Shown here piece by piece: positions 11,351 through 23,835 of a DNA stretch of 64,000 bases. Each line of letters starts with the position of its first letter. The stretch's first letter is position 1. The position numbers and the translations under genes were made by a program. Source of the stretch: Prosopocoilus inquinatus (taxonomy: Eukaryota; Arthropoda; Insecta; Coleoptera; Lucanidae); NCBI GenBank assembly GCA_036172665.1, contig CM069870.1, positions 65,286,212 to 65,350,211 on the forward strand, read 5' to 3'. The notes under the pieces are model-generated. The model had not been told where the DNA came from, ran no database searches, and saw only the letters and a list, made by a program, of their open reading frames with translations.

Positions 11351-14300
11351 AAAATTAATTTCTGTAAATGTGCTTTTCGCACGACATCGCCGGCTAATGC
11401 AATCGAATAATAATTACACGGGACGGACGTATCACGAGCGACGTTTTTAAGGAAATTAGATTAGATCTAAACAGGCGGAAGTTTTGCGTGATAAATTTAA
11501 GCGAGAGCGTCTGGGGCGCGCGATTTGGGGTTTATTGTGTTGCAGAGTGCACATTACAAGCTGGCCTTTCCTCAATTCGAAGGCAATAAACCAGCAATAA
11601 AGCGAAGCGAATGGCATGGCTCTCCAATAGTCATTTATTACGATGCGGATATCTAAACAGATTTAGGAATTCACAGGATATTGTGCACGCTGTCAAAAAT
11701 ATACAAACAAATGCAGAACGGTCGATACTCCTTGTACATTACTTATTGATACCGTCTCTTGCTCGGTTGACTTTGGCTTATGTCAAGTCGGTTTTGATTT
11801 ATTCAAACTTTCGCATTTTGGGGCGAAGCTTTCATAAGCGTCATATTTCGTGGAAATTAAACAGAACGTTTATTCTAAACATTGAGACTGTTCGTAAAAC
11901 TCGGCGACGCCTTAGTTTTTGGTGTTAGCTGGTCCCTGCGGTTTTACGTTTTTTTTGTCCACTTGTGTTATTTCGACGGAAAGATAAATTAAGTCCCCCC
12001 TTAACATTTGATCCCATTGGTTACTCCTGACATCATCTATGCACGGTTGGCCTTTCCTTATGTCATGATGATTTTAACTTGTCCAAACCCAAATTAATTT
12101 TTGTAAATTTGCTATTTATCAAGCTAGACATCGCAAGCTAAAGAAATCAAATAGTAATTACAGGGGATGGACGTATCACGAGCGACATTTCTAAGGAAAT
12201 TAGATTAGATCTAAACAGGTGGAAATTTTACGTGGTAAATTTAAGCGAGGGCGGGCGATTTGAGAGTTTATTGTGTTGCAGAGTGCGCATTACAAGATGG
12301 CCCTTCCTCAATTCGAAGGCAATAAAGCGAAGCGAATGGCATGGCTCTCCAATCGTAATTTATTACGATACGGATATCTAAACAGATTTAGGAATTCACA
12401 GGATATTGTGCACGCTGTCAAAAATATACAAACAAATGTACAACGGTCGATACTCCTTGTACATTACTTATTGATACCGTCTCTTGCTCGGTTGACTTTG
12501 GTTTATGTTAAGTCGGTTTTGATTTGTTCAAACTTTCGCATTTTGGGGCGAAGCTTTCATAAGCGTCATATTTCGTGGAAATTAAACAGAATGTTTATTC
12601 TAAACATCGAGACTGTTCGTAAAACTCGGCGACGCCTTAGTTGTTGGTGTTAGCTGGTTCCTGCGGTTTTACGTTTTTTTCTCCACTTCGACGGAAAGAT
12701 AAATTAGGTCCACTCTTGACATTTGACGCCATTGGTTACTCCTGACATCATCTATGCACGGTTGGCCTTTGCTTATGTCATGATGATTTTGACTTGTCCA
12801 AACCCGAATTAATTTTTGTAAATTTGCTTCTCGCACGACATCGCAGGCTAATGCAATCGAATAGTAATTACAGGGGATGGACGTATCACGAGCGACGTTT
12901 TTAAGGAAATTAGATCTAAATAGGTGGACATTTTGCGAGGTAAATTTAAGCGAGGGTGGGCGATTTGAGAGTTTATTGTGTTGCAGAGTGCACATTACAA
13001 GCTGGCCTTTCCTCAATTCGAAGACAATAAACCAGCAATAAAGCGAAGCGAATGGCATGGCTCTCCAATAGTCATTTATTACGATACGGATATCTAAACA
13101 GATTTAGGAATTCACAGGATATTGTGCACGCTGTCAAAAATATACAAACAAATGCACAACGGTCGATACTCCTTGTACATTACTTATTGATACCGTCTCT
13201 TGCTCGGTTGACTTTGGTTTATGTCAAGTCGGATTTGGTTTGTTCAAACTTTCGCATTTAGGGGCGAAGCTTTCATAAGCGTCATATTTCGTGGAAATTA
13301 AACAGAACGTTTATTCTAAACATTGAGACTGTTCGTAAAACTCGGCGACGCCTTAGTTTTTGGTGTTAGCTGGTCCCTGCGGTTTTACGTTTTTTTTGTC
13401 CACTTGTGTTATTTCGACGGAAAGATAAATTAAGTCCCCCCTTAACATTTGATGCCATTGGTTACTCCTGACATCATCTATGCACGGTTGGCCTTTGCTT
13501 ATGTCATGATGATTTTAACTTGTCCAAACCCAAATTAATTTTTGTAAATTTGCTATTCGCACGACATCGCAAGCTAATGAAATCAAATAGTAATTAATGG
13601 GGATGGACGTATCACGAGCGACATTTCTAAGGAAATTAGATTAGATCTAAACAGGTGGAAATTTTACGTGGTAAATTTAAGCGAGGGCGGGCGATTTGAG
13701 AGTTTATTGTGTTGCAGAGTGCGCATTACAAGATGGCCCTTCCTCAATTCGAAGGCAATAAAGCGAAGCGAATGGCATGGCTCTCCAATAGTCATTTATT
13801 ACGATACGGATATCTAAACAGATTTAGGAATTCACAGGATATTGTGCACGCTGTCAAAAATATACAGACAAATGCACAACGGTCGATACTCCCTGTACAT
13901 TACTTATTGATACCGTCTCTTGCTCGGTTGACTTTGGTTTATGTCAAGTCGGTTTTGATTTGTTCAAACTTTTGCATTTTGGGGCGAAGCTTTCATAAGC
14001 GTCATATTTCGTGGAAATTAAACAGAATGTTTATTCTAAACATCGAGACTGTTCGTAAAACTCGGCGACGCCTTAGTTGTTGGTGTTAGCTGGTTCCTGC
14101 GGTTTTACGTTTTTTTTTCCACTTCGACGGAAAGATAAATTAGGTCCACTCTTGACACTTGACGCCATTGGTTACTCCTGACATCATCTATGCACGGTTG
14201 GCCTTTGCTTATGTCATGATGATTTTGACTTGTCCAAACCCAAATTAATTTTTGTAAATTTGCTTTTCGCACGACATCGCAGGCTAATGCAATCGAATAG

Positions 14301-14580
14301 TAATTACAAGGGATGGACGTATCACGAGCGACGTTTTTAAGGAAATTAGATTAGATCTAAACAGGTGGAAATTTTGCGTGGTAAATTTAAGCGAGGGCAG
14401 GCGATTTGAGAGTTTATTGTGTTGCAGAGTGCACATTACAAGCTGGCCCTTCTCTCTCCTCATTTCGAAGGCAATAAAGCGAAGCGACTGGCATGGCTCT
14501 CCATTTATTACGATACGGATATCTAAACAGATTTAGGAATTTACAGGATATTGTACATTAATAACGCTGTCAAAAATATA
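11351..14580 (+). repeat. ~720-bp satellite in an A-B-A-B-A higher-order array
   Basis: Units start at 11351 (A1), 12091 (B1), 12806 (A2), 13532 (B2) and 14242 (A3, truncated). A units share CTGGCCTTTCC, ACCAGCAATAAAGCG and GTCCACTTGTGTTATTTCG; B units share GATGGCCCTTCC, lack ACCAGCAATAA, and have GTTGTTGGTG and a shorter CTCCACTTCGACGG or TTCCACTTCGACGG. A1-A2 and B1-B2 are much closer than A-B neighbours, so the amplified unit is a ~1.44-kb dimer. Each unit holds an open frame of 69-126 codons (for example 12273-12653 and 13709-14089). Differences between the two B copies in that frame mostly change amino acids, so I do not call it a gene. Confidence 0.93.
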
Positions 14581-16530
14581 CTATATTGCGTATTTCGATT
14601 GGATTCAGGCGCGGATCTGCTGGTATTTTTACCGGAACTACTCTACACTACACCTATTTTACAAAAAATCGAATAGGGCGTACATTGCGGACCATCGACA
14701 TTACGAACAGATCCATTAGTACAATCACAGACAGATGAAATTGTGACGTTTGCGTAAGTTGATTGCAAGTTTATCTTTGCTTGACTCGTTCAGCCTCCTT
14801 CTTTCGCATTTTGCGGCAAAGCTTTCGCAAGCGTCATACTTCGTGGGAATTAAATTGAATGTCTATTCTAAAAGTTCAGACTGGTCATAAAACTCGGAGA
14901 CGCTATAGTTTTTGTGTTAGCTTAAAGTGATCGTACGTCCCGATTTTGGCAAGACAGACCCGATTTCTAACAATTTGCCAAGGGTCCCGCGAAGTTTTAA
15001 AAGTGTCCCGCTTTTTGAAAAGAATGTCCTTTTTGCCGGTTTAAAGCAAAAAAATTCAAATTCGTTAACTGCTTAATTATTCGGTTACTAACATCGGATA
15101 AATTAAGATTTTTATTTATTTATTTATATGAGAAAAATAGAATGTTCAGTCAACCAAGAAGGCATTCAATTAACAAAATTTTTCTTTCATATTTAAATAT
15201 GTTTATTTTCAAATATTGTAACAAAAAAGTATAAACGGTTAAACCAATATCGGCCTTGAAAGTGTGGATATCACTCCGGGTGAGTCAATTTCATCTCCTG
15301 GACGATACAAGGAAATCCCTTGGACAAGTTTGACAATAACGTACAACAAAGCTCATTCATGAAAACTATTTCACTTTTTCTGATTCGTGGTGGACCAAGA
15401 AATTATACGAAATAAATTTGCACATGGCTGTTGCAAATCGAATATTTTCAGGAATTCAGTCGCGGTTGTTTTGAATATTAAAGATCAATAGTGATACAGA
15501 AACAATTGCAAAATGGAACTGTCACAGTTTCCTTGTTTTCACCCCCTGTACTCAAGAACCTACGGTTTACTTAATAACACCGTTTTTGCTTGGTTCGCTC
15601 TGCTAACCCGCGTGCTAAAAACGCGTAAATTAAGCGGAATGATTACATCACTGTGTGCAATCAAATATTTTATTAAAATAAGAAAGAAAAGCACAGATTT
15701 TCTCCATGAAAGTTTAACGGTGCGTACGACATATGTTCTCCCATATTAAATATTTTATTTGTTTACTGTTCAGTGCTTTTGTTTTTCAAAATTGTTCTTC
15801 CTTCGGATTTTCGCGGTAAATTTCAAGGACAATCAAGGCTATTTATAACAAGGAACAAAAAATATCTGCAAGTTAAAAAACACAATCCCAATAACTACTT
15901 GCTCTGCAAATTATTACTCCTATTAATTTAGTACTCCTATTACTTAACAGATAAAAAGTAAACAAGCGGTAATAATAAATAAATTCTGCCTTAGTCGAGA
16001 TTCGAAAAGATTTCTATGACCAAAGCGAGCAACAGCGCTTTATAATTATCTTGAAATTTTGTTTTTTTGACTTAACTAAATTTTAGGCAAAACATTTACG
16101 TCTTCCAGTCAAATGTAATAGATTAGCATTTTCTTTGTGTTATTAAGATGTTCAGTTGAAACAAAAAAAGCATTTTATTTGAGCCAACGCACAAAAAGTA
16201 TAAAACTATAAAATTTGTTTCCTTAAAAATTGCATTTTTCATTTAGTTTATTTTTGCGTCCTATTTTAGTAAGCGTTTTGTCATTTTATTTTTCAATGTT
16301 TTTATGTTCAATTACTTTGCTCTAATTTCTGTACAAAAATGTCGTCCCCCTCTCTCTCCGAAAAGTATTTTCAATTTGTGATCGATAAATTGCGATAATT
16401 ACAACATTTGTGAATCGCTACGGTGACCTTTTATTGGAATTTCATTGGTGAGTATTCTTTAAAAATAAAGTTATCTTTTTGGTTGGGTTGGGTGGGTTGT
16501 CCCGCCTTACCGAATTTGAAATCAGGTCAT
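14581..16530. other. Non-coding DNA with decayed satellite remnants
   Basis: About 14760-14925 is a degenerate satellite piece (GTTCAG-CTCCTTCTTTCGCATTTTG, then ACTCGGAGACGC). After that comes AT-rich sequence with no recognised gene. A GTACGTCCCGATTTTGGC-type string near 14935 could be a transposon end, but no partner was found. Confidence 0.5.
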
Positions 16531-16533
16531 CTT

Positions 16534-16602
16534 ATGTTAGCTGATCACTGCGATTTTATGTTTTTTTGTCCACTTGTGTTATTTCGACGGAAATATAAGT
16601 TT
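16534..16602 (+). repeat. Isolated fragment of the ~720-bp satellite
   Basis: About 70 bases match the satellite segment TGTTAGCTG-TC-CTGCG through GTCCACTTGTGTTATTTCG, which is the A-type version. It lies about 2 kb beyond the array, showing that the family once extended farther or has moved. Confidence 0.75.
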
Positions 16603-17517
16603 AGTAACTTGAGAATGAGATAATTAGCTTTTGTTTAAAAAAGAAACGGTGAAAACTTTTCAGCGTACCCGTTTTTAACAAAAAGTGCTGAAAGTTTACG
16701 ATTTTCCCGATTTGTCTTTCATATACAAATGAGAACTGTAAGTTGTATGAACTGTAAGTTGTGTGCCTTTTCCAGCATTATCGGAGAGCATGCACCTCTC
16801 CAGGCAAAAACTAAAATATAAGTTTTCTGTACGAAATCGTTTGACAAACGACCAGAACACATCGCACGTAAACTCGCCGTTTATTTATTTTGCGTCACGA
16901 ACGAGGACCGTCCCAGGAAACGGACACAAAATATCAATTTAAACTTCGACGACGCGAATCGACTTCGCAGGAATAAATTCGGGTTCGACGAGGAGGAGAA
17001 GGAGGAGGAGGCGGAGGAGAAAGAGGTGGAAGAGATCATAATAAAGTTCGATTCTCGCCGAGAGCATCCGCGAACATATCAAAACACCAGCAGGAACTTA
17101 ACGGCGCGCCCATTATAAGTTCTTGGCGATGAAGTTGCCTGGGCAATTTCTATTTTTTTTTTTATTAAGGCTGCCGCCTCAACTCATCTTTAAAGAGGGC
17201 TCGTTAAAAAGTAAAAAGCAAAGTGAGGAGGATTGTACATTTTTAAACTGTTAAGTGAAGCGAAAGCGCGAAGAAATAAATAAGGGGGTAATAATGTTGG
17301 CACCGAAAGAAACGGTGGCGGAACAGTTGCGCCCCCGCACATTTAAGTTCACTACAGAATGAGAATGGACAAAGTTGTGCAACTTCGTATTGTCACAATA
17401 CCAGGAGAATTGTTATGATATTAGAAGAATCGGGGAGACTATTTCACCAATATGATTTTTATGAAAAACGGTTTCCAAAAAGAAATAAATTGTTCTCCTT
17501 TAAATGTGCCTGTGTCG
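16603..17517. other. Non-coding DNA with a short purine-rich tract
   Basis: Contains a GGA-rich simple repeat at 16989-17036 within a mildly GC-rich block. No gene was recognised. Confidence 0.5.
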
Positions 17518-18117
17518 TGTTACAGGGTAAGAGAAATATAGTTAACGCAGTTATGTTATAAGGGGGGTCGCCACTTTGTTACATTTTCCCTTATATCAAG
17601 CACTTGCCTTCAGGGCAGGACATTGGCGAACGAAAAGTGGTAATTAATTTAAGGTCTACATTACCTCGCCTCTTTGCCCCACAGTCGACCAAACGCCGAC
17701 CCCAAAGATCGTTTCAGAAATCACAAATAAAATACACCAATACACTAAACTGATTATATTAATGAATGTGACAACTAATTCACAACTAATTTATCAACAG
17801 CCTAATGACTATTAACCGACTGAATGAATAATTCTTAATAATGATTGCGAAAACAATAATTCAATTATGAATTACTAACTGCCTCCATTGATTTACAAAG
17901 TTCCCCTTTTATACCGCCCGCGCAGGATGCCATAAAGTGCGTCTTCTAAAAGTTTGTTTTGTGTAAAGATCGAATATCAAAATAGTCAGCGTCTCGTCGG
18001 TGAAAATATAAAGAGCGATCACGTTAATTGCATTTAATGAAATACGATCCGCTGGTGCAGCACTCCAAGTAAGGTCAAATGACTCGGATTTAACCTAACC
18101 TGGAATTCTCCCTGTTA
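17518..18117. mobile_element. Possible solo LTR of about 600 bp
   Basis: Begins TGTTACAGGG and ends CCCTGTTACA, nearly inverted termini of the TG...CA kind. A TATA-like CTTTTATACCGCC lies near 17907. No matching second LTR and no 4-6-bp target duplication were found, so this remains a guess based on terminal symmetry. Confidence 0.25.
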
Positions 18118-20206
18118 CAACCGTTAATTTGCGTTCGTTCCTTGACCGAAGAGGCCCTGATCTGCAACGCAAGCAGACCCGTCGGTCGGTCATACACGCC
18201 GAAACCCGTGTCGATAACCGCACCTGTGAAACGCAACTAAACGACTTCATATTGATATGTAGTGGGCCTGGCTGATAGCTATTTCTGTTGTTATTTTTGC
18301 TGATCAGGGTTTTGGGCTCTGAAGGGATGGAAACCCTCCAACTCTTGTTGTAGATGACAAAAGACTTATTGGCTTTATCCGCGTGAGAACTCCGGAATTC
18401 ACGATAGTCAAATCATCATTCCAGGTTAGCTCCTCTTGTGTGAATTTAACTCTCATATTACGCACAAATTTCTAATGATGCTCTAGGTTTGCACCTGTTG
18501 CGCCAAATAAATACCTGCCTGCAATGAACTGGGGATTTCGTTTTTAAATTGCTTAAGTGCCGAAGGTATAATTTTCCATTTTAAAATAATAACAATGAGT
18601 GACGGCTTGCGCCAAGCCACCGCTTGTTATCATGATTACATTTTTTTTTATTTAATTTTGTTTCATCCAGTCTGTATGACGATGTCCTGACTCCAAATCC
18701 GGTTGTTGTTTACCACACAATAAAATTGACTTTCAACTTAATACATTTATTACTACTATACTAACATTTCGAATTAATTAATCTGTTGATATTTGAGAGT
18801 TCTTTATTTCTCTTCGGACTCTAATGGAAATCTGTCCAATTTTACTGCGTTCTCGTCTTTTAAAACGCCTATTGCACCACCAATTTAGTACCTAAGGCTC
18901 ATTCGAGAGTTTATGATAAGTGATCTTCAGGAATTGCAGTTCACCATACAGTTCACTATCACATTATCCGATTGGCAGGCCCAGGTATGTTGAGTCAAAA
19001 GTTTATTAAATAAATTAAATATAATATTGTTCTTTTTTTCAAGTAAACTAAAATTTATTCCAGGTTTCTTCTTGTTGAATTAAATATCACAGCAATATGT
19101 AATTAAGTTTTTTTTTTTCTTTAAAAGTAGTCGAAGGCTTAAAAATATAGAAGTAGGCATCACATTGAAAAAAAAAGTTAAGTTCAAATTTATCTATCCA
19201 CATTCACATAAAATATTTAAGCAAAACGATTTAAAACTTGTCACAAAACAATTTTTACAGTTAAGATTAAACGAATCGTCTTCCGATTACCCCCGACTCT
19301 ATTTATTGCTTCCATATTTTATTACAAACGTAAACCATAAATACATCTACTCTTCGAAGTATTAATAAACGGAAATAAACGGAATTAAAATAAAATAGTC
19401 GTAAAGGCAAAATACTCTCCGCGCCGTTCAATAAAAATGCACCTAAACACTAAATCATTCATCTATTCTCAACAACGAAAGGAAGCAGAAATAAAACGGC
19501 CACCACTTCATACCAATTGGATAAACTCTCCAATTTTATTAGCAGCATCAAAAATACACTGGAACCTATAAAAGCTGGTTTTCCGTCGATTACACTTTTT
19601 AAAGTTAAAAAATCGGCAACAAAGTCTTTTTGCTACGAGGAATAACCTCCAGCATCTGAAGCCGAATCCGGCCCCGTTTTATTCGCACTTCCGGAAACTA
19701 AACGATTAATAAACGGAATCCAGAGCGCGCCACCAACGAGCCGGAACTAAACGCAACATAAACGGAAGAAGCAAACAGGAAGATCACGGTGACTCGGCGA
19801 TCTAATCAAATCATGGAAAATCGGAGCGCCAACTTCGAACCGTTATCCCCTATCACTTTAGTAGTAAAAAAAAATTATACGAGTACATTATTGGAAAGCT
19901 CTATTATTGCAAGCGTATTAAACATGAAGGGTTTAAACAACTCCATTTTTATACAATGAGACTTTTATTAAAGATTGAAGATAGTTTGAAAACTTGGCGT
20001 CGCTGTTTTTTTTTTTATTGTAGCTACGACGAACACATATTACTTATTCAGTATTAAATTTCAGTTATTATTTCAGACAAATGTAATTATTGCTAACGTA
20101 ATAATAATTTAGTATGACTGCAAATTCAAATTGTTCTCGGTAATAAAATAAAATCACATTGTATGAACCCGGGGATTTAAATTAATTAATTAATTACGAA
20201 ACCATA
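18118..20206. other. Non-coding DNA, no gene recognised
   Basis: Some GC-richer patches (18120-18240, 19620-19850) but no recognised gene. The segment 19889-19942 resembles 23115-23172 (shared TTATTG-AAGCGT and GGGTTT-AACAACTC), which may be an old dispersed repeat. Confidence 0.5.
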
Positions 20207-20208
20207 TA

Positions 20209-21030
20209 CAGTACAAGCTCTTTAATCTGAACTAATAATTGCACTGGACGTTTCGAATTTTCGAAATGTTCGGATTATCGAACAAAAGACAGAAAATATA
20301 AGTGTCAATGCAAACTAAATTCACCATTAATAAAGCTTTGGCTTCCTAGGACAGCGGTACGGTAACGTAAGGGTCATCTTATATAACATTGAAAAAATGA
20401 CGTACATTGACGTAACTAACAAAGAAAAAGAAAACCAGTGATCTATATTTATTTTACATATTCTATAATAATCCGATTTGATTCGACATGATTTACATAA
20501 TTGTGAAAATGAAGATGCGCCATAAAAAGGATTCCAAACGTTTTCTTGATGTACACCGATTTTTTTTAATAAAACAGTAAACTCCAACAAAAAGCAGCAA
20601 ACTACTAAAAAATGTGTTCGTCTGGTGCTCTTCAAGCTGGACACATCTCTCTCTCTCTCTCCAACCCCCCCCCCCTCCTAATTTCGAAATTGATTAAGTT
20701 CATCTGTTATATATAATTACAAGAATTCCTTCGATGTTCTTATCTGAAGATTTAATTTTTTGTGACGTCATTCACTATCAATTTACGGCCGCTACTTTGT
20801 GCTACCGCTATCCTAGGAATTCGAGGGTAGCGATCAAAATTCTAATAAACAATAAACAGTGTAAATAAACAGGGCATATCTTAGAAAACTTAAAACTAAG
20901 GAATTTCCAGCAGGAATCACTTCGCTGTTCGGATTAAGGAGGCATTATTCGGATTATGGCTTCGAATCTCCGCTGTTCGGATTACTGGAGATTCGGATTA
21001 GGGCATGTTCGGATTATAGAGACCCTACTA
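20209..21030. mobile_element. pogo/Tigger-like MITE
   Basis: Terminal inverted repeats CAGTACAAGCTCTTTAATC and, on the other strand at the right end, TAGTAGGGTCTCTATAATCC, each followed by a GAAC box. TA lies on both sides. Several extra TTCGGATTA boxes inside both ends are typical of Tigger-like subterminal regions. No transposase is recognisable, so it would depend on a relative for movement. A (CT)n/(C)n simple repeat (20646-20676) sits inside. Confidence 0.65.
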
Positions 21031-21032
21031 TA

Positions 21033-21520
21033 ATCATATTTTTCCATTATTTACATATGTTTTTATTTCGTAACAACAGGATATGACCAGCCAGTGTTGT
21101 CAACTTAGGGAAACAGTCGTTAAATTTAACGATAACTTCAAACAAACGGGAAAAAAGGAAAAATTGCAAAAACTGATTAAAATCTAGAGAATTTTTCAAC
21201 TTCTTTTAATAAGACAGAAACAGGGTAAAAATCAGGAACAAAAACAAACATTTTTAATGTAAGGCGATCGAAGCGAAAAAATTAAAATTTCCAAAGAAAT
21301 TGTAATTGCGTATTTGATTTCTGAAAAATATTAACAAAAACATTTTTGACAACTACACTACAAATGAAAAAAAGATGACCATGCAAAGAAGAAGGAAAGC
21401 ATTCAAAACGTAGACTTAAAATTGAAAAACGATAATGATAACAAACATTCAAGACTAATAAATCGAAATTCACAAAAGCCAATAAAAAAAAACAAATCAC
21501 CATCATAAATCATAATAATA
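21033..21520. other. AT-rich spacer, no feature seen
   Basis: Nothing recognisable on either strand. Confidence 0.5.
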
Positions 21521-22060
21521 TTGACGAAATGAAAATTTCTGAAAATAGAAAGCAAGAGAAAATAAATGACGACTGTTATTATTTGCAAAGGAGAAAGAAT
21601 GCAAAATTTTTTTATCAGTTAATAAATTTTTTATTAATTAATTCCAGAACGAAAAGGAAACAAATGGCGATCGTAAATTTCACGACGGGAAACCACAGAG
21701 AACAGAAAATTACGAACGTAATATTTTCAAAAGGAAAAGAAATAATTCCAAGAGAAAAAGACAAAAACGGTTAATTTCCTAGGAAATCATGAAACAATGG
21801 TTTCCTAAGATATTAATTAATTTCATCCTCCGATTAATATCGTAATCACCGAACAGTGTTCGCGAAGGAGAAAGGAAAACACGAAGGAAAACAAACGACG
21901 ATCGTAATATTTGCGAAAAGGAGAGAAATTAATTTCAAGAGAAAGAAAAAATTAATTATTAATTCAAAACTACTGTGAGACGTTCAGTTACGGCAACAAT
22001 GAAAAAATCTGAAAGTGACAGAAATATTTGAAGATGGAAACAAATGACGATAGCAAGAAA
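21521..22060 (+). repeat. Degenerate A-rich minisatellite
   Basis: Several imperfect copies of a unit containing GGAAACAAATGRCGATCGTAA-like sequence (for example near 21655, 21885 and 22035), each followed by a TTTGCGAAAAGGAG-like block. Copies are diverged and spacing is irregular, so no exact period is given. The same kind of GATCG-rich degenerate repeat appears inside the element at 60613. Confidence 0.5.
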
Positions 22061-23414
22061 AAAATGCTTCCATTACGTAAATTTAACAATATTGAAAGAA
22101 TTAGCGCTGCTGGATGGTTAGCACTTTCAAATTTACGTCAAAAAATGTCCACTTTTTGGCCACGGCAGCACATACCATAAAAAGTCGGAAAATTCTTTTA
22201 CTTTTGCACGAAACAAAAACGTTTTAAATAAATAATACTTTCTTGTAATTGAAGAAATGTTAGTTTTTCGTGACCTACTCTTAACAGTTTTCTTTTCTTC
22301 TAAGAATTTTAAGCATCTAACTACAAAATCTTACTTTCTGTTTCTTTTGTATTATTAAAGTTTAGATAACGATTTTATTAAAATAAAAATCGACGAAAAA
22401 ACTTTTTTCGCCGTGAAATGCGTAGCTTATACAGGGTGAACAAAGTGTTTGTTAATTTTGGCACAATTTGAAAAGAAAAATTGCGAAATATTCATGAGAA
22501 ATCCAATTAACAATGGAGATCTTAAATGTAAAAAAAGGAGAGTGAGTGAAAACACGATCTATTTAAAGAAGATAAAAAAGATAAATAAATAAATAAATTT
22601 AAGGAAGAACAAATATAAAATGCGTAATTAATTTCTTCGGTCTAGTAACTAGTCCAGTTCAGTAATTAGGCATATGCAAATAGGCAAGCAGGCGAAGGGC
22701 TCATTGTCAAGAAATACTCTGACAAAAAAAATGTTAATTATGTACAATATTTTTGTATTTGTATAAACAACTGTTATTTACAAGAAAAAAAACACATTTT
22801 ATTTGTTTTAAATATATTTTTTTAAAAATCAATAAATAAACACATAAATAATTATTGTATTCTAAAGAAGAAAAGACAAAAAGAAGAAACGAATAAATGC
22901 TGGCTGTATTTGGAAGGAAGGTAGTCTCAAAAATATTTAAAATGTTTTTGTTTAGTTTAGTTACATTCTTTGTATTAGGAAAGAAAAAATTTATCTATCC
23001 GCCTGTAACATATAACATATATGTATAACTTGTTATACATCTGCTTGTTGAAATTGTCTGCTACTTTATAAAACGGCCCCAACAGAAAAAAAAAATTAGT
23101 TCGTCATTAATTCATGGAAGGCCCTGTTATTGTAAGCGTGAAGTGGACAGGTGGAGGGTTTTTAAACAACTCGATACACAATCAACGAGAGTTCGAAGGA
23201 CACTTAATTGCCTTGTGTATTTTTCATTGGCCCGATTCGGGGAAACAAAAACCCGAAAAAAGGGGGCCAATCAGCCGCCCCCGATGACGAATGCCTTTTT
23301 AATATTTCCCGACGACAACGCACGGCTTTTACGGGTGGGGCTTAGACCCCCTTTCGGAAACAAATGGATTTTTTCTGCTCATATTACGGCCCGAACATTA
23401 TCATTCAAGCGCTG
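22061..23414. other. Non-coding DNA, no gene recognised
   Basis: AT-rich, with a GC-richer patch at 23190-23400. A lone TACAGGGTGAACAAAGTG string at 22430 resembles a transposon end without a partner. Confidence 0.5.
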
Positions 23415-23835
23415 TTAACGTCATCACGCAGAGTCGAAAAAACAACTCCAACATTGCAGGACGATATTCATCCTCCCCCCATCCCCCCACCCCACCTACG
23501 CTAATCCGATTATATTTAAATTTCACAACATACATTTGCACGAATAAATAAAAACATTACAGCTTGTCGATTACGAGCGAACTCATTTAATAAAATACCA
23601 AATATATTGTAAACGATTGTAAGCGAACAGGAAATTATAGTTCAAAAAATAAAGTCGAATTGACGAATGCAAAAAATGAAGATGCAAAAATATGAAATCG
23701 TTGAATATTACAACGTATTGATTGAGAAATAATTAGAATATATTGTAAACAAATAAGAAATAATTGAAAAATAGAGTTACACTAATCTGATGAAGGGGGA
23801 ATATTTAATTTCGGAAATAAATAGTAGATCATGAA

